From Bacillota bacterium (GTDB taxonomy: Bacteria > Bacillota > UBA4882 > UBA10575), in assembly GCA_012512605.1 (NCBI GenBank), contig JAAZDX010000226.1, positions 1 through 8,782 on the forward strand: DNA of 8,782 bases. The letters are read 5' to 3'. This document shows positions 6,259 through 8,782 of this stretch, in pieces (within the stretch, counting starts at the first letter, position 1; each line of letters opens with the position of its first letter). Below the pieces are notes generated by a model, which saw only the letters and a program-made list of their open reading frames with translations, ran no database searches and was not told the DNA's origin. The translations under genes and the position numbers were made by a program.

Positions 6259-7302
6259 ATGATTAAAGTCGGTATTGTCGGTGCCAATGGTTATACCGGC
6301 GGTGAATTGATCCGTCTGCTCCACAAACATCCGGAGGTAACAATCCACGCCCTGGCTTCCCGTTCGCAGGCCGGACGGCAAGGGTGGGAGCTTTTCCCTG
6401 CTCTCCACGGAACCGCCCTAGGCGCAGAGCCCCTACTCAACTTGGCCGATCCCCGCTTATACGAATGCGACCTGGTCTTTTTGGCCGTTCCCCATGGTGT
6501 GGCCGCTAAACTAGCCCCGGACTTTTTAGCCGCGGGTGTGAAAGTCATCGACCTAGGGGCTGATTTCCGGTTTAAAGACCCGGCCCTGTACGAAGCCTGG
6601 TATAAAGTTGCCCATCCGGCCCCCGAATTATTGGCCGAAGCCGTCTACGGCCTGCCGGAGATCAACCGTCCAGCGATCCGCGGGGCTCGCTTAGTCGGCA
6701 ATCCCGGTTGTTACCCCACCGGTATTTTGCTCGGCGTCGCTCCTTTGCTGGTCCATGATCTCTTGGCCGCGCCTTTAATCATTGCCGACGGGAAGTCGGG
6801 GGTCTCCGGTGCCGGGCGTTCTCCCCGTCCCGATCTGCACTTTGCCGAAGTTACCGGCGATTTCCGTGCCTATGGCCTGCCTTACCACCGACATATTCCC
6901 GAGGTGGAAGCCTACGCGGAGCAGCTGGGGAAGAAAGAGGTCAAAGTCTCTTTCACCCCACATCTGGTGCCAATACCACGGGGGCTTTTCATCACCTTGC
7001 ACTTGGCAGGAAAAACGGGAGCCACTACTGCGGGATTAACCCGCGTGTTCCAAGATTTCTATGCGGAAGAGCCGATGGTAGCGGTACTGCCGGAGTCCGC
7101 ACTTCCCCACACCAAAGCCGTTTTGGGCTCCAACCGCTGTCACCTTAGCGTCCGGGTGGACGAACGGACCGGCCAGATAATCGTCCTTTCCGCCCTGGAT
7201 AACTTGGTAAAGGGTGCTGCCGGTCAAGCCATCCAAAATATGAACCTCCTTTTTGAATTACCGGAGACAACCGGCCTGACTGCGCTGGGAATCTGGCCGT
7301 AG
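6259..7302 (+). CDS. argC: N-acetyl-gamma-glutamyl-phosphate reductase
   Basis: The enzyme reduces N-acetylglutamyl 5-phosphate with NADPH to N-acetylglutamate 5-semialdehyde, the third step of arginine synthesis, in the cytoplasm. At 347 residues the length is normal. The N-terminal dinucleotide-binding loop GANGYTGGEL is at 8-17, the catalytic cysteine C151 is in GNPGCYPT (147-154), and the substrate-binding signature SGVSGAGRSP follows at about 180-190. The HLVPIPRG segment is typical of the family. ATG 6259 has a strong GGGAGGGGAG ribosome binding site (6246-6255). It is the first gene of the argC-argJ-argB operon, behind the predicted ARG-box promoter. No defects are seen. Confidence 0.97.
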   Translation: MIKVGIVGANGYTGGELIRLLHKHPEVTIHALASRSQAGRQGWELFPALHGTALGAEPLLNLADPRLYECDLVFLAVPHGVAAKLAPDFLAAGVKVIDLGADFRFKDPALYEAWYKVAHPAPELLAEAVYGLPEINRPAIRGARLVGNPGCYPTGILLGVAPLLVHDLLAAPLIIADGKSGVSGAGRSPRPDLHFAEVTGDFRAYGLPYHRHIPEVEAYAEQLGKKEVKVSFTPHLVPIPRGLFITLHLAGKTGATTAGLTRVFQDFYAEEPMVAVLPESALPHTKAVLGSNRCHLSVRVDERTGQIIVLSALDNLVKGAAGQAIQNMNLLFELPETTGLTALGIWP

Positions 7303-7355
7303 GGGCCGGACTTTCCCGCTCGGGTCGGCGGAATATGGAAATGGGGTGAGAACCA

Positions 7356-8561
7356 ATGAAAACTATTGCACATAAATCCGGCGGCGTAGCTACACCCCGC
7401 GGCTATCTCGCTTCTGGTCTGGCTTGCGGGCTAAAAAAATCAGGCAAACCCGACCTGGCTCTGGTTTATTCCGAACCGGTCGCCACCGGGGCGGCCGTCT
7501 TTACCACCAACAAGGTGAAAGCAGCCCCGGTCTTGGTCAGCCAGGAACACCTGGCCCACCAACATAAACGGGCGGTCATCATCAACAGCGCCAATGCCAA
7601 TGCCTGTGTCGGACCCCGGGGGCGAGAAGACACCTTGACCATTGCCCACGCCCTCGCCGACTTGTTGCACACAGCCCCAACCGAACTCTTTCTGGCGTCC
7701 ACAGGGGTAATCGGCGTTCCCTTGCCGGTCCCGCCAATCTTGGCCGCCCTCCCGGCCTTAAAAGAAAATCTGACTATGGACGGGGGGACCGCCGCCGCGC
7801 GCGCGATCATGACCACCGACACCTTTCCCAAAGAATATGCCGTGGCCTACCAGTACGACGGCCGCGAAATCCGCATCGGCGGAATGGCCAAAGGTTCGGG
7901 GATGATCGAACCAAACATGGCCACCATGCTGGCGGTACTGACGACCGATGCCCCGATCCCCCAAACGGTGCTCCAACAGACCCTCCGGGCTGTAGTTAAC
8001 CGGACTTTTAACCGGATTACCGTCGATGGCGACACCAGTACCAACGATTCGGTTTTCCTCTTGGCCAATGGGGCTGCGGGTGGACCGCTGATTAACGAAG
8101 GACCGGCGCTGGCCGCCTTTACCGAAGCCCTCGAAGAAGTCTGCCGCCACTTGGCTTGGATGATCGTAAAAGACGGCGAAGGGGCGACCAAGTTTATCAG
8201 CGTCAAAGTCACCGGTGCCCGGACCGAACAGGAAGCAGAGACCGCCGCCCGGGCGGTGGCCAACTCGCCCTTGGTCAAGACCGCCTTTTACGGCGAAGAT
8301 GCCAACTGGGGTCGGATCTTAGCCGCCGTTGGTTATGCCGGGATCGACTTTTCCCCGACCGCGGCCCAGATCCGCCTGGGTGATCTGTTGGTCTATGACG
8401 GAACCGGCCTCGCCTTTGATGAAGGAGTAGCTAAAAGGATCCTGCAGGAAAAGGAGATCACAACCGAGATCAACCTCAACCAAGGAGAAGCAGCCGCCAC
8501 CATCTGGACCTGCGACCTCTCCCCGGAATATGTGCGGATTAACGGCAGCTACCGTTCATAA
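7356..8561 (+). CDS. argJ: Glutamate N-acetyltransferase / ornithine acetyltransferase
   Basis: ArgJ transfers the acetyl group from N-acetylornithine to glutamate, recycling acetyl in the cyclic arginine pathway; bifunctional forms also use acetyl-CoA to make N-acetylglutamate. The 401-residue precursor carries the self-cleavage site in KGSGMIEPNMATML (179-192), where the protein splits between A189 and the nucleophile T190 to give alpha and beta chains. Other family signatures are INSANANAC near the N-terminus, DGDTSTNDS, EDANWGRI and the C-terminal end YVRINGSYRS. ATG 7356 follows GGGGTGAG at 5-base spacing. It is 53 bases after argC and 32 bases before argB. Mono- versus bifunctionality cannot be decided from the sequence alone; no separate N-acetylglutamate synthase is visible in the window. 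Confidence 0.97.
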   Translation: MKTIAHKSGGVATPRGYLASGLACGLKKSGKPDLALVYSEPVATGAAVFTTNKVKAAPVLVSQEHLAHQHKRAVIINSANANACVGPRGREDTLTIAHALADLLHTAPTELFLASTGVIGVPLPVPPILAALPALKENLTMDGGTAAARAIMTTDTFPKEYAVAYQYDGREIRIGGMAKGSGMIEPNMATMLAVLTTDAPIPQTVLQQTLRAVVNRTFNRITVDGDTSTNDSVFLLANGAAGGPLINEGPALAAFTEALEEVCRHLAWMIVKDGEGATKFISVKVTGARTEQEAETAARAVANSPLVKTAFYGEDANWGRILAAVGYAGIDFSPTAAQIRLGDLLVYDGTGLAFDEGVAKRILQEKEITTEINLNQGEAAATIWTCDLSPEYVRINGSYRS

Positions 8562-8593
8562 AGGTTATTTTGGGCAGAAAAGGGGGTATTAGT

Positions 8594-8782
8594 ATGGAAG
8601 AATTTCAACAACGGGCCCAGGTGTTGATTGAAGCCATCCCGTATATCCGGAGTTTTCACGGGAAAACCTTTGTCATCAAATACGGCGGAAACGCCATGAT
8701 CAACCCGGAGATCAAAAAAGCCGTGATCCTCGATATTATTCTCCTGAAATATCTAGGCCTCAACCCGGTAATCGTCCACGGC
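8594..8782 (+). CDS. argB: N-acetylglutamate kinase, 5' part only
   Basis: The first 63 codons are present and the gene continues beyond the window. The product phosphorylates N-acetylglutamate with ATP, the second arginine step, and is often the arginine-inhibited control enzyme. The N-terminus (LIEAIPYIRSFHGKTFVIKY) and the nucleotide-binding KYGGNAM (29-35, lysine K29) are diagnostic of the amino-acid kinase family, and the visible end VIVHG is the start of the VHGGGP substrate loop. The N-terminal helix before the kinase core is the element that lets arginine-sensitive forms assemble into hexamers, so feedback inhibition is possible. ATG 8594 is preceded by AAAAGGGGG with 8-base spacing. 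Confidence 0.95.
   Translation, partial: MEEFQQRAQVLIEAIPYIRSFHGKTFVIKYGGNAMINPEIKKAVILDIILLKYLGLNPVIVHG

Overview
The window looks like a chromosomal segment of a Gram-positive Firmicute, probably an anaerobic clostridial-type lineage. That is inferred from strong AGGAGG-type ribosome binding sites, GTG starts, an argC-argJ-argB operon in the Bacillus/Clostridium order, a PrsA-like membrane-anchored foldase and a PhoB/PhoR-type two-component pair. Base composition is moderately GC-rich in coding regions and AT-rich in the main control region. No tRNA, rRNA, CRISPR array or insertion sequence is visible.

Left part (1-835, minus strand): two consecutive genes for small ferritin-like four-helix proteins. 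The upstream one (371-835) has a complete di-iron ligand pattern resembling the COQ7 (demethoxyubiquinone hydroxylase) family. The downstream one runs off the window at position 1.

Middle-left (988-2764, plus strand): a disrupted region. A gene for an asparagine-synthetase-like protein starts with a good ribosome binding site, but about 40 residues after its PP-loop it runs out of frame into the 3' third of a different gene. That fragment is a diverged paralog of the intact cysteine-rich (YkgJ-like) gene that follows at 2150-2764. The simplest reading is a deletion that removed the end of the synthetase gene and the start of a first YkgJ-like copy.

Centre (2871-5971): an OmpR/PhoB-type response regulator overlaps its membrane histidine kinase by 20 bases. 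A membrane-anchored parvulin-type peptidyl-prolyl isomerase with its own likely promoter comes next. An envelope-related role for the two-component pair is only a guess from this neighbourhood. A compound hairpin over the foldase stop codon and a clear intrinsic terminator close this block.

Right part (6065-8782): an AT-rich control region with two ARG-box-like sites exactly 3 bp apart, overlapping a TTGCCA-N17-TATAAT promoter. It drives argC, argJ and argB (argB cut by the window end). These three encode the reductase, the ornithine acetyltransferase and the N-acetylglutamate kinase of the acetylated (cyclic) arginine pathway. Repression by an ArgR/AhrC-type regulator with arginine is expected.
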